64,000 nt of DNA, from the NCBI GenBank assembly GCA_963921195.1, contig OY992540.1, positions 11,111,766 to 11,175,765 of the forward strand, given 5' to 3'. Made by a program: the position numbers and the translations under genes. The stretch comes from Pegoplata infirma (lineage: Eukaryota; Arthropoda; Insecta; Diptera; Anthomyiidae). Every line of letters begins with the position of its first letter. Position 1 is the first letter of the stretch. Shown piece after piece: positions 44,231 through 54,657 of the stretch. Below the pieces are notes generated by a model. It was not told the origin of the DNA and made no database searches. It saw nothing but the letters and a program-made list of their open reading frames with translations.

Positions 44231-46880
44231 TATGAGGCATTCCACACCAAATGTCCAGCGAAAAAAAACACGTGTCGCACGAATTTCTGAATAGGTTGTA
44301 TGGATAGCTCTATATGGAACTAAGAAAATTGCGTTTTTGGTTTTTCAATTTTTCAAAAACTGGGCTGAGGAGGCGTGGTCAAATATTGGAAAAATGGTCA
44401 GATTTGTCTCGAGTTGCCTTGATTAAATATTTATCACATTAAAACGGAATGCACCACAATCTCAAAAATTTACATTCTTATATAGTTTTGTATGGGCTAT
44501 CGATTAAAATTTTTTTTTTGGAAAATTTTCAGAACCCGTTCTGAAATTTTCCATTTTTTAAAAAAGTCAATTTATCAAAAATCCGGCCACTTTTTTTTTT
44601 TTTTTTTAATTTTTTTTTTTAAAGTTTAGATGTTTGTCCATCCACACAAAAAAATTCAGAAACACGTTCGGCGTTTTTTTCGAGAAAATCGCATTTTAAT
44701 ATTGAATTTCACAACAATTTTGGAATTTCCTTGTATTTTCTTGTTAAAACATGGCGTATGAGTAACAAATTTTTGCGAAACCAACGAGTTGATCCCATTT
44801 TAATTATTTGTTCATGTGTGGTGCAATATAGAGATGGGCGTGAGTGCGATTTGACCCACGCAATTAAAGTCACTGACGACTCGTTATTATTTTTAGTTTA
44901 CTTGTGCAATCACGTGAGTCAATTTACTGTTACTCACGCTCACGCAATTTTTGATTACGCTCACGGTTGTTCACTCACGTTGATGATGATTTTACAAAAA
45001 TAATAAAAACAACAAATTTTCTATGAAAACAAAGCACTGAAAACGGAAACTCAAAAAAAAAACAGTAAGAATAAAAAAAAAAGTTAAAAATCACATCGCA
45101 AAAATTGGACTTCCTAATCACTCACGAAATGTTTTTCTACTCACGCTACCTCTTTAATATCGTGAGTGATTTAGTTTTTACTCACGTGTGATTCGCAAGT
45201 GAGTCAACCATCTCTAATATAGTATAAATAGGAAAGGTCTCTGGTAACGTTTTTGCTTGATTCAGGCAAGAATGACACTAACGCATAACTCAAGTTTGTT
45301 AAGTGAAAGCTAAGTGAGGGTTTAATTAAAAATAGCTTAGTACGTGAACCGCGAGTCAATTTTTTCAAATGTTGAACGTTAAAGGATATGTACCTACAAT
45401 GTAGTCTCCGATTTATTGCTCCCGCTTTAATGCGCTTATCCAAAATATAAGATAAATCAAAAGAATATTGATGCATATAAACGTTAATCTAGTGATCTTA
45501 AGTTTTTGAATTTGTTTATTGTTATTTATGCTTCCGCAAGTGAATCAATAAAGCGGGGAACTCATTTTAGTGGTGATATTTCAGTTCATTTTAGTTTTGA
45601 TATTTCAGTGAACTTTGTATAAAACTCTTTTACCAGTCTTACGCATTTAAGCGGGGTTTTGTTTATCAGACATACAAGCAGACATACATACAGCCAGACA
45701 GATAGACATACATACAGACAGACAGACCACTTGATGTGCGTTTATAAGAGTTTTTTTTTATGTAAATGCATCAATATCCTTCTGATTTATTTAATATTTT
45801 GTATAAGCGCATTTAAGCGGGAGCAATAAATCGGACACTACATTATAGGTACATATCCTTTAACGTTCAACATTTGAAAAAAATGACTCGCGAGTCACGT
45901 ACTAAGCTATTGACGACATTAAAGAAGTAGCGTTAGTAGAACATTTCGTGAGTGATTCTGAAGTCCAATTTTTGCGAGATGAGTGAATGCTTAAAATTTT
46001 TCTTAAGTAAGTTTTTGTGATTTTTAACTATTTTTTTTTTGGAATTTTACTGTTTTTTTGAGTTTTCGTTTTCAGGGATTTTTTCATAGAAAATTTGTTG
46101 TTTTTATTATTTTTGTAAAATCATCATCAGCGTGAGTGAACAACCGTGAGCGTAATCAAAAACTGCGTGAGTAACAGTAAATTGACTCACGTGATTGCAC
46201 AAGTAAACTAAAAATAATAACGAGTCGTCAGTGACTTTAATATTTCTTGCGTGGGTCAAATCGCACTCACGCCCATGTCTATATTGCACCACACATGAAC
46301 AAATAATTAAAATGGGATCAACTCGTTGGTTTCGCAAAAATTTGTTACTCATACGCCATGTTTTAACAAGAAAATACAAGGAAATTCCAAAATTGTCGTG
46401 AAATTCAATATTCAAATGCGATTTTCTCGAAAAAAACGCCGAACGTGTTTCTGAATTTTTTTGTGTGGATGGACAAACATCTAAACTTTAAAAAAAAAAA
46501 TTAAAAAAAAAAAAAAAAAATGGCCGGATTTTTGATAAATTGACTTTTTTAAAAAATGGAAAATTTCAGAACGGGTTCTGAAAATTTTCCAAAAAAAAAA
46601 ATTTAATCGATAGCCCATACAAAACTATATAAGAATGTAAATTTTTGAGATAGTGGTGCATTCCGTTTTAATGTGATAAATATTTAATCAAGGCAACTCG
46701 ACACAAATTTGACCATTTTTCCAATATTTGACCACGCCTCCTCAGCCCAGTTTTTGAAAATTTGAAAAACCAAAAACGCAATTTTCTTAGTTCCATATAG
46801 GGCTATCCAAATAACCTATTCAGAAATTTACGGGACACATGTTTTTCTGTAGCGGGACATTTGGTGTGGAATGCCTCATA
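44231..46880. mobile_element. 2.65-kb palindrome (long foldback element)
   Basis: The ends are TATGAGGCATTCCACACC and its complement, the same as in the 1.1-kb foldback at 35633. The arms extend inward to about 45480 and from about 45755, roughly 1.2 kb each, around a spacer of about 270 bp. Matching inner landmarks include GTTGATCCCATTTTAATT, GACTCGTTATTATTTTTAG and AGCTTAGTACGTGA, plus TTGAACGTTAAAGGATATG. The open frames at 44731-45003 (plus) and 46107-46415 (minus) are mirror images with near-identical translations, which shows how similar the arms are. They are not genes. A CAGA/CATA microsatellite lies in the loop side (45668-45730). Confidence 0.92.
44829..45215. repeat. Reiterated CTCACG/CGTGAG block in the palindrome arm
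   Basis: From TAGAGATGGGCGTGAGTGC to GAGTCAACCATCTCTA, words such as CTCACG, CGTGAGT and TCACTCACG recur. The ends are an imperfect inverted repeat (AGAGATGG and CCATCTCT), so this may be a MITE that inserted before the arm was duplicated. A shortened mirror copy lies at about 45940-46285. Confidence 0.55.
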
Positions 46881-46941
46881 TGGAGATTTTTTTATTTTCC
46901 GTATTTTTTTGTAAATTCTTTACATTTTATTTGTTGTTTTT

Positions 46942-47109
46942 TTATCTAACAATAAGTACAGATTGAGCTCTAGCAATCCCAATCATACTTTTATTTATCT
47001 TTTTTGTACCTAACATTATTTTGCAAGGGTTACCAACATGACCTGCAATTGCAGACACAAATGAAGGAATTTTCATTTTCTGTTTCGGAGACGTGCCAAA
47101 TGGCGACAT
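46942..47109 (-). other. Unrecognised 55-codon open frame of coding-like composition
   Basis: On the minus strand, Met at 47109 to a stop at 46942 reads MSPFGTSPKQKMKIPSF and later FVSAIAGHVGNPCKIM and GIARAQSVLI. Composition is richer in GC and less repetitive than the surroundings. About 50 bases upstream on the same strand is AAGGTAAGTGAGT (47154-47166 region), a good splice-donor consensus, but no convincing pyrimidine-rich acceptor lies between. I do not recognise a domain. It could be an exon fragment, a captured gene piece or chance. Confidence 0.25.
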
Positions 47110-48379
47110 ATTTTCTCAGTAACTTTATTTACTGTTTTTTTTTTTTTTGTTTTACTCACTTACCTTCATAAAATTATAAATTTAATAAAAAATACCACAA
47201 TTACATACCTGAAACGACAAAAAAAAAACAAAAATTCATTTAATTTTTTTTTCACAACAAAAAAAATATTTAAATAAGTCAGTATGAAGTATTTATACGT
47301 ATTTCTATTTTCATAGTTGACATTTATTTTAATACGTAAATGAATCAAATATAAATAATTTATTCAAGGCAAATTTATAAAAATAAAACACCCTCAAGAG
47401 TTTTGCATAATTTTTGAAATAACAGTGAACAAAAAAAAACAATAGATTAGCAATAGAAATAGAAAAATGTGCGTGATATTTACTATTCTTCACAAAACAA
47501 GTATCCCTCTTTACCTACTATATTATTTGCTATATATTTGCACTTCAAGAACCTTAAACTTCTTCTGACATACAAATGTTGCATTTGGAACCCTTCCTTG
47601 TGAGCTAGAAATAAAAGTCTGACAGTTAAAACGTAAATCCTAAAAAATATGAATTTAATCCTTTTATTTTTACTAAGTTTTCTTTTTTTCAAATTTCACT
47701 TTCTAACTTAAAAAAAAAAATAAAATAATTCTTCCATTTAAAAAAAGTTTTAATAAAATTAAATATCCATAAATTTTGGGATCTGTTTCTTTTTTAATAA
47801 GTATATCATTTACACCATCTTGTCATAACATTTAAAAATTCATTTGAGAAAAAAGGGCTTAGCTTATAACTACAATAAAGACACAATAATTTGCATATAA
47901 CATCAAGCGCCTTTTGCTCTTTCCTCCCTACTACATCCGCAAAGTTTATAAAACTTTGTTAGTGTGGGGTGTATAGTACACTCATAGAAAAATGGATATG
48001 CTGATATTTTTCGAAAATTATATAAAATTTTCCGGGAAAGTAGTTAAACATAATGTTGAAAACATGTTGATTTTAATCAAGATTTTGAGCTGAGCTTTTA
48101 AAAAAGCACAATCATTGAATTATTTTAACTATTTAAAATATGATGTTTGAAAATATTTTGGATCGACGAGGGCTGAAATTTTTTTTGAAAAAAATTTGTT
48201 TTATTAAATGCATCTTAACAATTAAACAGTTCATGCGAATAAAGGCTAATAAACCATTTGTATAATTTTACAAACGACTATAAAAATGCAGGAAACGGTA
48301 AAAAACTAATATTTTTTTCAAAATTTTTGCATAAAGCATTAATGCAAAATGTTTACAAAAATATTACAATAAAAAAAAA
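47110..48379. other. AT-rich sequence with no recognised features
   Basis: About 1.3 kb of A- and T-rich text. Short minus-strand open frames at 47166-47348 and 47483-47692 are low-complexity. A short TTTCTTTTTTAATAAG-type text and a GC-richer patch at 47905-47975 stand out slightly. No element ends were found. Confidence 0.4.
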
Positions 48380-48725
48380 ATCTTGTGAAATTACCAAAAA
48401 AGCTTCGTAAAATAATTGTTAGCTACCTCCTATCTTACAAGAGTCCCTTGTAAAAATTACAAATTTATTAGCAAAAAGCTTGTCAAATTACAAACAATTT
48501 ACAAGCTATTTACCAATAATATTGTAAATTTACAACTTTTTTGACGCAATAAAAATTGCAAGGACTTCTCGTAACTTTACTTGATTTTGTGCTACCTCCT
48601 AGTTTACGAGAATTTCTAGTAAATATTACGAGTTTTTTTTTCTAATTTTACAAGTTTTTTACCAATAAAGTTGCAAATTTACAAGTTTTTTGATGTGATA
48701 ATTAAGGAGAGGACTTTTAAGAAAA
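48380..48725. repeat. Two diverged direct repeats, 169 bp apart
   Basis: GCTACCTCCTA starts copies at 48422 and 48591. Both continue with TTACAAGAG/TTACGAGAA, then ATTAC, TTTACCAATAA.TT, AAATTTACAA.TTTTTTGA and AAGGACTT/GAGGACTT. GTAA/TTAC words recur throughout, as in the motif-reiterating MITEs. Only two copies are seen. Confidence 0.7.
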
Positions 48726-49454
48726 TGCATGTTTTTTCCCTTTAGTCATAGAACAGCATAAACGAAATATCTTTGCGAATCAAAGAATTTGCTTTAAAAT
48801 GGCATCGATTCGTTAGTGCATATTTTTGCATATTTTGCTATTATTTCGCTATAAATGCATATTTTTAGGTCATATTTTGTAAAAATTTTAGATTTTTAGC
48901 TATTTTTAAAATTTTTTTGATATTTTTGTTTTTCCAATAAAGCAATTTATAAATTTTTAAGATAATAATAAATAAACACACTGTATATATGAATATCTAA
49001 GCTTACAATGCCAGACTGAATTCAAATGTTATGTTTTTTTTTTTAATAAAAGTAAAAAACAAGTCGATATTTATGATTTTTAGTGCATATTTTAAGATTT
49101 ATTTAGTGCATGAAAGATTTTTTTAGTGCATGAAAGTACTGTCCCTGGTGATAATACTTACAAGAAATTATCGTGACTTAACTATATATTTTTTGTAAAG
49201 CTACCTTGAAAATTTGTACATTTACGAAAAAAATTTTAAAATTAGAAAAAAAAAAAATAAATTTCGATCGAAAACTTTTTGTTAAAAAACAAGGAAAACT
49301 ATTTAATATTGATAAACTGGGGTTAGTAAAATGGAATCGATTTGAGCTTGATCCCGACCTTCCAAAAATCTGAAAAAATATCTCAAGAATCTTTTTGGTC
49401 ATAACAATTCATATTCCGCTTCAAGTGTTGCAAAAATGAAAACAAAAAAAAAAC
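48726..49454. other. Unassigned; scattered TTAGTGCATATTTT motif
   Basis: The phrase TTAGTGCATATTTT or AGTGCATGAAAG occurs four times between 48812 and 49137 in otherwise AT-rich DNA. No element boundaries were found. Confidence 0.4.
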
Positions 49455-49593
49455 CATTTTGAAGGTTTGACTAAGAAGGTCGTTAAGAAAAATTAGGAAA
49501 AGAGTAGGAGCAAGAACGGAACCTTGTGGTACCCCTGAATTAAGTTAAAACTCGTTGGATGAAACCCCATCCAAAACAACAAGTGTACAGTGT
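49455..49593 (-). pseudogene. LINE reverse transcriptase fragment
   Basis: The minus strand reads NSGVPQGSVLAPTLFL and then FLNDLLSQTF. This is the RT motif GVPQGSVLAPTLF, which precedes the YxDD catalytic motif in non-LTR retrotransposons. Upstream, VVLDGVSSNEF is followed by an in-frame TAA, so the piece is dead. The YxDD part is missing. The fragment is cut by the palindromic element at 49594. Confidence 0.85.
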
Positions 49594-49916
49594 ACAAGTT
49601 CCCATTATCATATTATCATAAAAAAATAAAATTAAATTACACATCTTCTATGAAAAATTATATAAAAAATAAAATAAAATTTGGACACCAATATCTCGTA
49701 AACTGTTACAAATTTTAAAAATTTAAGAGCACACATGAATTTAGCGACCAAAAAACCATGTAGAACACAAAGCCATGTAGGACACAAACGAAATTTACGA
49801 GATATTGGTGTCCAAATTTTTTGATTTTCTGATTTTTTCCGTTGTTATATAATTTTTCATAGAAGATGTGTAATTTATTTTTATTTTTTTATGATAATAT
49901 GATAATGGGAACTTGT
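49594..49916. mobile_element. 323-bp palindromic MITE
   Basis: The ends are ACAAGTTCCCATTATCATA and its complement TATGATAATGGGAACTTGT. The arms match through TTACACATCTTCTATGAAAA and TTTGGACACCAATATCTCG, around a loop at about 49700-49790 that contains two copies of CCATGTAG.ACACAA. It interrupts a LINE fragment on its left. Confidence 0.9.
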
Positions 49917-50131
49917 TTTAAAAAATTGCATGCTTGGTTTGCAAAAAAATTACGTGGATAGCAAAATTCACAAAACGCGACATAACGTGAAAATTAATTA
50001 TAAAAGGTTATAAAGCTTTATATAAATTATAAATATCATCTGTCTTTATAATTTGACTAACATTATTTCCAAATTCAGCAAATAATATATTTATTGAAAA
50101 AAAATTACTCTGAAACATACTTGGGCAATTT

Positions 50132-51146
50132 TTTTATACCCTCCACTCTAGTGATAGAGGGTATATATAAGTTTGTCATTCCGTTTGTAACACCTCGAAA
50201 TATTGGTCTAGGACCCCATAAAGTGTATATATTTATGATCCTCGATCGATTTTAAGTCGATCTATCGATGTCCGTCTGTCTGTCTGTTCGTCCGTAGAAA
50301 ACACGCTAACTTTTGAAAGACTTTACAGAGGCTACTGAAGTTTGGCATATATGTTTGTCATTCACCTGGTCAGGTTGGTATTGCAAACCAGCCAAATCGG
50401 TCCAGTGGTTCAAAAGTTATGAGCAAAAGAGTAAATTTCGGCAAGGGTGTTTCGCGAATTTACGAGATAAAAATCACGATAACTTTCGAAAGACAATAAT
50501 GAGACTACTGAAGCTTGGCACGTATCTTTACCGTTCCCCGAGTCTGTTTGGTTTTAAATTTCAGCTCAATCGGTCCAGTGGTTCAAAAGTTATAAGCAAA
50601 ACCCTGAATTTCAGATTAGTTTCATCTAAAACGCCACGTGTTTTAACAAGTTTTAAAAGCATTGGTGGTAACTAAACAATGCTTTTCAAACTTGTTTAAT
50701 TTTAAAGCAATGCTTTTTAAACTTGTTTGGTTTCAAAAGCATTGGTTACTTAAAAACAACACTCGAAAAAAATTTTACACTCAAAAAAAATTTTACACTC
50801 AAAAAAAATTTTACACTCAAAAAAAATGTACACAAAAAAAATTTTTTTTTTTTTTTTACAAAAATGACTATATTTTGTGTACATACGTACGTGCATTCAC
50901 TCAGAAATATTTTTACAGTAAAAAAATATTACAATCGAAAAAAATTTTACACTCAAAAAAAAAAAAAATTAGTATGTTTTTTTTTTTTTTTAAATGACAA
51001 AAAAAGAGTTTTTTACTCAAAATTAAATATTTCTAACCAAAATTGTTTATTTTTTCACGTTAAAAATGTACTACCCTTTAAAAAAATGCATTGTGGAGGG
51101 TATTCATAGATTCGGCAAAGTCGAATTTAACTTTTCTACTTGTTTA
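50132..51146 (+). mobile_element. HINE (DINE-1-like Helentron), near-complete
   Basis: Begins TTTTTATACCCTCCACTC, with a first stem AGTGATAGAGGGTATA. It then has GTCATTCCGTTTGTAAC, GACCCCATAAAGTGTATA, GATCGATTTTAAGTCGATC and the (GTCY)n tract at 50269-50296. The core follows (two rounds of GGTCCAGTGGTTCAAAAGTTAT), then a minisatellite of about 18 bp (50757-50835, ACACTCAAAAAAAATTTT). It ends with GTGGAGGGTATTCATAGA and the 3' hairpin region ATTCGGCAAAGTCGAAT, followed by TTCTACTTGTTT. No coding capacity. Mobilisation would need a Helentron Rep-helicase from elsewhere. This is the best copy for interpreting the others here. Confidence 0.85.
50757..50835 (+). repeat. 18-bp minisatellite inside the HINE
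   Basis: Four to five copies of ACACTCAAAAAAAATTTT with small variants. Two further units lie at about 50936-50965 and a short version occurs in the HINE at 52490 (52664-52695). The lysine-rich open frames here reflect the repeat. Confidence 0.85.
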
Positions 51147-51409
51147 TCCTAATCTAAAATTTTGGGTTTTTTCAGTGTATAATTTTTTTTACATATTTGG
51201 ACCGATTTTATTTTCTTTTTAGTTTAACTTTTGGATTTGAAGCAGTACTAAACGAAAATTATAATGGTATGCCTTTAGTGAACGCAAATGTTGCAAAATT
51301 GCAAAAACACAAAATCGCCATTTTTGATTTTTTAAAAATTTTTTTTTTGTCATATTTGGAGTCAAAGCCCCCTAAAACATATAAAAAACACCTTTTTTAT
51401 TAAATAATA
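51147..51409. other. Unassigned sequence
   Basis: About 260 bases after the HINE 3' end. No repeat partner or domain was recognised. Confidence 0.4.
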
Positions 51410-51975
51410 CAGCGAAAAAAAAATGACCGGATGTTTCTTCTACACGATCCACTGTGGTATAGTGCAATTTCCGAGAAAACTCGATATAAATCGAGAGAAA
51501 TCATCACCGACACCAAATACAATATGTTTTGATACAAGTGCGTCATGCTACACACGATCAAATGCCTCGGAAATATCCAGAGCCACCACTTTACTCTCAC
51601 CAAATTGATGTATGGATCGACTCCAACGTTCCGTAAGGAACACTAACAGGTCTCCCGCAGAATGACTTCTACGAAATCCATACTGTCGATCGCAAAGAAG
51701 TGAATTTGATTCTAGATAGTTCACAAGATGAAAATAGGGATGGGCTGAACATTGGCCACCTTCCAGCAAGAGGGGAACACTCCTCCATGATAGGAAAAGC
51801 TAAACAGTTTAGCCAATGGACGAGCGAGCGCCGAAGAACACTATTTAGGCACCAGTGCAATAATTCCATCCGGCTACGGATACTTGTTTATGTTGAGATC
51901 ATACAAAACCCTTTTTAACGCTAGGGGGAAGGTGTCATCCAACGTCCCCTGCCGAACCAATCCCCCCAAAGCAAT
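51410..51975 (-). pseudogene. Jockey-like reverse transcriptase remnant
   Basis: Read on the minus strand, pieces of one RT survive in shifting frames. Near the right: LGGLVRQGTLDD (51940-51975), then SSALARPLAKLFSFSYH and VFPSCWKVANVQPIP. After a deletion come NYLESNSLLCDRQYGFR and AGDLLVFLTERW, and then the motif A text VVALDISEAFDRV (catalytic Asp in ALD). That is followed by an in-frame TAG where Trp is usual, and HDALVSKHIVFGV. Frameshifts, a deletion in the KxGD/NYRPI region and stop codons make it inactive. GC content is higher than in the flanks. Confidence 0.9.
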
Positions 51976-52242
51976 GTTGGCAATCGATACCTTTTCAATA
52001 CCGTTATCCGTTTCAAAACCCTTTAAATTGAATACCGGTACCAATACCAATACCGATACTTAGTTTTGGTATCGGATACCGGTATCCAAAAACCTTTTCC
52101 TTCGGTACCGGTACGTACCGGTATTGAAAAAGTATTGAAACGGTTTTTCCTAAAAAACATGTTTTTTTTACAAAAAAAAAAATTAATAGAAAATTTTTAA
52201 TTTTTTTGGTTTTTGTAAATGAAAAATCGTACTCCAAATGCC

Positions 52243-52495
52243 TCCCCGAAGTCTCAAAAAAATCTTTGGGCACCCATATCGTGGATTAAGTAAAAACTTC
52301 CAAAAAAAATCATACTTCAACCGCTATGCGGGAGCAGAAGAAAATTATTGATTTTCACGAAATTTTTTTGAAATCATTTAGACTCTCAATAGAAACTTTC
52401 CGCATCCCTTAGAATAGTTAAGTTTTTTGGGGATTTTATTTAATCCGTGATGTGGGTGCCCAAGGATTTTTTTTTATATTTATAGGACTTCGTGG
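52243..52495. repeat. Small inverted repeat (CGAAGTC...TTGGGCACCCA)
   Basis: The left arm ATCTTTGGGCACCCATATCG and right arm GATGTGGGTGCCCAAGGAT are inverted copies. Similarity extends outward to CCCCGAAGTC and GACTTCGTGG. Probably a foldback MITE of about 250 bp at the junction with the HINE. Confidence 0.75.
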
Positions 52496-53071
52496 TTCAA
52501 AAATTATTACAAAACCGTGAATTTCAAATTGGTTTCTCCTTTAGTCCACGTGTTGAAAAACCCGTTAAACCAGCTTTAAAAACATGGAAGAGTCATAGAA
52601 AAATATTTTACAAAGTATTTTTGTTACTCACAAATATTTTTACAATTAAACAAAAAAAAAACTTACACTCGAAAAAAATTTTACACTCAAAAAAAAAATT
52701 TTGTAATTTTTTTTTTTTTCAAAAATGACTATAAGAAGTTTTTTACTCAAAATAAAATATTTTTAATCAAAATTGTTAATTTTTTTTTAAGTTAGAAAAC
52801 TAACTATCACTTTAAAAGGGCACCGTGGATATTCATGGATTCGGCTAACAAGGAGAGTCTGCCTTGTGTCACCCTCCGATCTTCATGACATTTGGATATG
52901 TTGTTCAGAACGAAAATTAATTCGACACGTATTTTTTTAGCGGCCCAAACTCATTTTTAGGGGGTTCGATTTGTATGGAGGGAAATTGGCCTTTTCAGTT
53001 TTTTACGATTTACGTCTATTTGCTCAAAACTAATATAGGCATATTTGGTATTAGATTAAAAGTAATTAAAA

Positions 53072-53700
53072 TACATATCCAGCGTTGCCAGGTACTTTTT
53101 TTCGTTGTCCCCAAAAATATAACAAAATGTCCCCAAAAATCCCCAAATAATAAAAAAAACGTTATTTTTTAATCACAAAAAAATTTTTCTTCAATTTTTA
53201 AAGAAAATGTATGGATAGTAATTTTATAATTTTATTTCGAGGATTAGCAATTAAAAAATCCCCAACAATCCCCAAACGCGTAAATAAACGACTTTTGGCA
53301 ATGGCTATATGCATTTTACATCCGATAAATGCAAGTTTTACTAAATACGCTTCGTAATATCGTACCAAAGAGTGCTTATCACTAAAACTAATTTTATAAA
53401 TCGTTGGTAACATTAAATTTAGCTACTGGTATTTAGGCTCTTTTTCATAATACTTATAACAGACTTATTGTAGGTTTATTTGACAATTGTTCCTGCAATA
53501 TCTGTCAAATAAACCTACTTTAAATATATTTCAGGTTTTATGAATAACCACTTAAAAAGATTAAATTTTAAATATCCCCAAATTAATTTTTGAAATCCCC
53601 ATAAAAATCCCCAATCCCCAAATGAGATTTCTTGTTCTATCTATCATGAAATCCCCAACTTTGGGGATAAATCCCCAAGTCTGGCAGCCCTATACATATC
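53072..53700. mobile_element. hAT MITE (CAGCGTTGCCAGG ends, 8-bp duplication)
   Basis: The element at 53080-53692 (613 bp) begins CAGCGTTGCCAGG and ends CTGGCAGCCCTA. Exact 8-bp TACATATC copies flank it (53072-53079, 53693-53700). Subterminal text repeats CCCCAAA words on both sides (TCCCCAAAAATCCCCAAATA and AATCCCCAATCCCC). The 71-codon minus-strand open frame at 53198-53413 has no recognised domain. Confidence 0.92.
53470..53518. other. Perfect 16-bp hairpin in the hAT MITE
   Basis: GTAGGTTTATTTGACA (53470-53485) and its exact complement TGTCAAATAAACCTAC (53503-53518) surround a 17-base loop. It would form a short stable stem in RNA or extruded DNA. It is too short for a typical animal pre-miRNA. 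Confidence 0.85.
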
Positions 53701-54569
53701 TTGTGATGCTAACAACGTGTAAAAAAAGTAAATATTTTTCGACTTATTAACAAAATGTCCAAAAATTTTGTCATTTTACTCAATATGACGAAAAGTTGTA
53801 CATGTTTGGACACGTTCTTTGCACATGAAGATAGGTTTTCCAAAGACCTTTCATTTGGTATGTAACATGACTAAGTTTATTTGTATAATATATGAGATAA
53901 ACGCAAAAAACTTAAAAATGACCGTTTCTTTCCCCTCATTTTCACCCCCTTAATATGAATTCGGGTCACTAAAAAAAATACGTGTCCCTTTATTTTTTAT
54001 ACTCTACAAAATAAAATCAATTCCATAAAGATCGGCGGGCGACACCAGGGAGACCTTCCTTGTTAGTCGAATTTAACTCTTCTACTTTTTTCACATATTT
54101 TTTTTATTTTCTGTAACAAATGAAAAATTTTTATGTCAGGATAACTTCAAAGTCCTGCACTTTGAAAATTACAGTTTTCTCGGTCCGTCCCCTTTTGTAG
54201 GTGTGGTCCGGCAACGTCCCCGCCGACCCCCTAAGAAAACGCAATTTTAATTTGTTTCACATTTTAAAGCGCATTTTAGCAAAAATGCTAAAAATAAATA
54301 CGTGAATACCTGTTTTAGTATTAAAATTAAAAAAAAAAAATTTAAGTTTTTATGCGTTTTTTATATTTTTAAAATTTTTTTCGATAATACCGGTACGTAC
54401 CGGTATCGACGTTTCGGTATCGGTAATACCGTAACCGATTCAACTCAAATACCGTAACCGATACCGAAATAAATAAAAAAACGATACCAATACCGATATC
54501 GATACCGTTATTCGTTTCGATTTCCAACCTTGCCCAAAAGACTTTAAATTTTTATATTTTGTTTAATTT

Positions 54570-54635
54570 TATTTTTTTACATTTTGGGGGGTATAACAGA
54601 TTCGACACAGCCGAATTAAACACTCTAAATTGTTT
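54570..54635 (+). mobile_element. HINE 3' end fragment
   Basis: GGGGGGTATAACAGATTCG, then GACACAGCCGAATTAAAC and ACTCTAAATTGTTT match the family 3' end (GGAGGGTAT, ATTCGGC...GCCGAAT, CT-rich tail). The 5' part is missing. Confidence 0.65.
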
Positions 54636-54657
54636 AAATTAATTTTAATAAAACTAA

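Larger units (their letters stand above)
52839..54063. mobile_element. Element with ACAAGGA ends inserted in a HINE hairpin
   Basis: The left end ACAAGGAGAGTCTGCCTTG and right end (complement) ACAAGGAAGGTCTCCCTGG form an inverted repeat that continues with GTGTC.CCC.CCGATCTT.ATG. TA is present just outside both ends. The element interrupts the HINE terminal hairpin. A relative is at 35396-37023, also next to a HINE end. A hAT MITE is nested inside. Confidence 0.75.
52490..54090 (+). mobile_element. HINE right half, split by an insertion in its 3' hairpin
   Basis: 52490-52838 follows the 50.5-51.1 kb HINE step by step: GTGGTTCAAAAATTATTAC, ACACTCGAAAAAAATTTTAC, AAAAATGACTATA, TTTTTTACTCAAAATAAA and GTGGATATTCATGGATTCGG. 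The family's expected continuation GTCGAATTTAACTCTTCTAC is found only at 54064-54090. The 1.2 kb between is a separate element. Confidence 0.8.
51975..54530. mobile_element. Motif-reiterating element with TACCGGTA ends, host of nested insertions
   Basis: Left end (51975-52145) and right end (54385-54530) are inverted: GTTGGCAATCGATACC against GTTGGAAATCGAAACG in complement. Both are full of GATACC, TACCGGTA and GTATCGG words (GGTACGTACCGGTATT occurs at both). Between them lie a small inverted repeat and a HINE that in turn carries two further insertions. No coding sequence of its own was seen. The target duplication is not evident. Confidence 0.65.

Noticed and set aside
44731..46415. Pair of similar 90- and 102-codon proteins on opposite strands, seeming like conserved genes
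   Set aside because: They are mirror-image arms of one palindrome. Similarity reflects DNA identity, not coding selection, and the translated region contains MITE-like reiterated CTCACG words.
50313..51109. Lysine-rich open frames of 111-128 codons
   Set aside because: They read through the HINE core and its 18-bp minisatellite. Lys-Lys-Asn-Phe-Thr-Leu runs come directly from the repeat.
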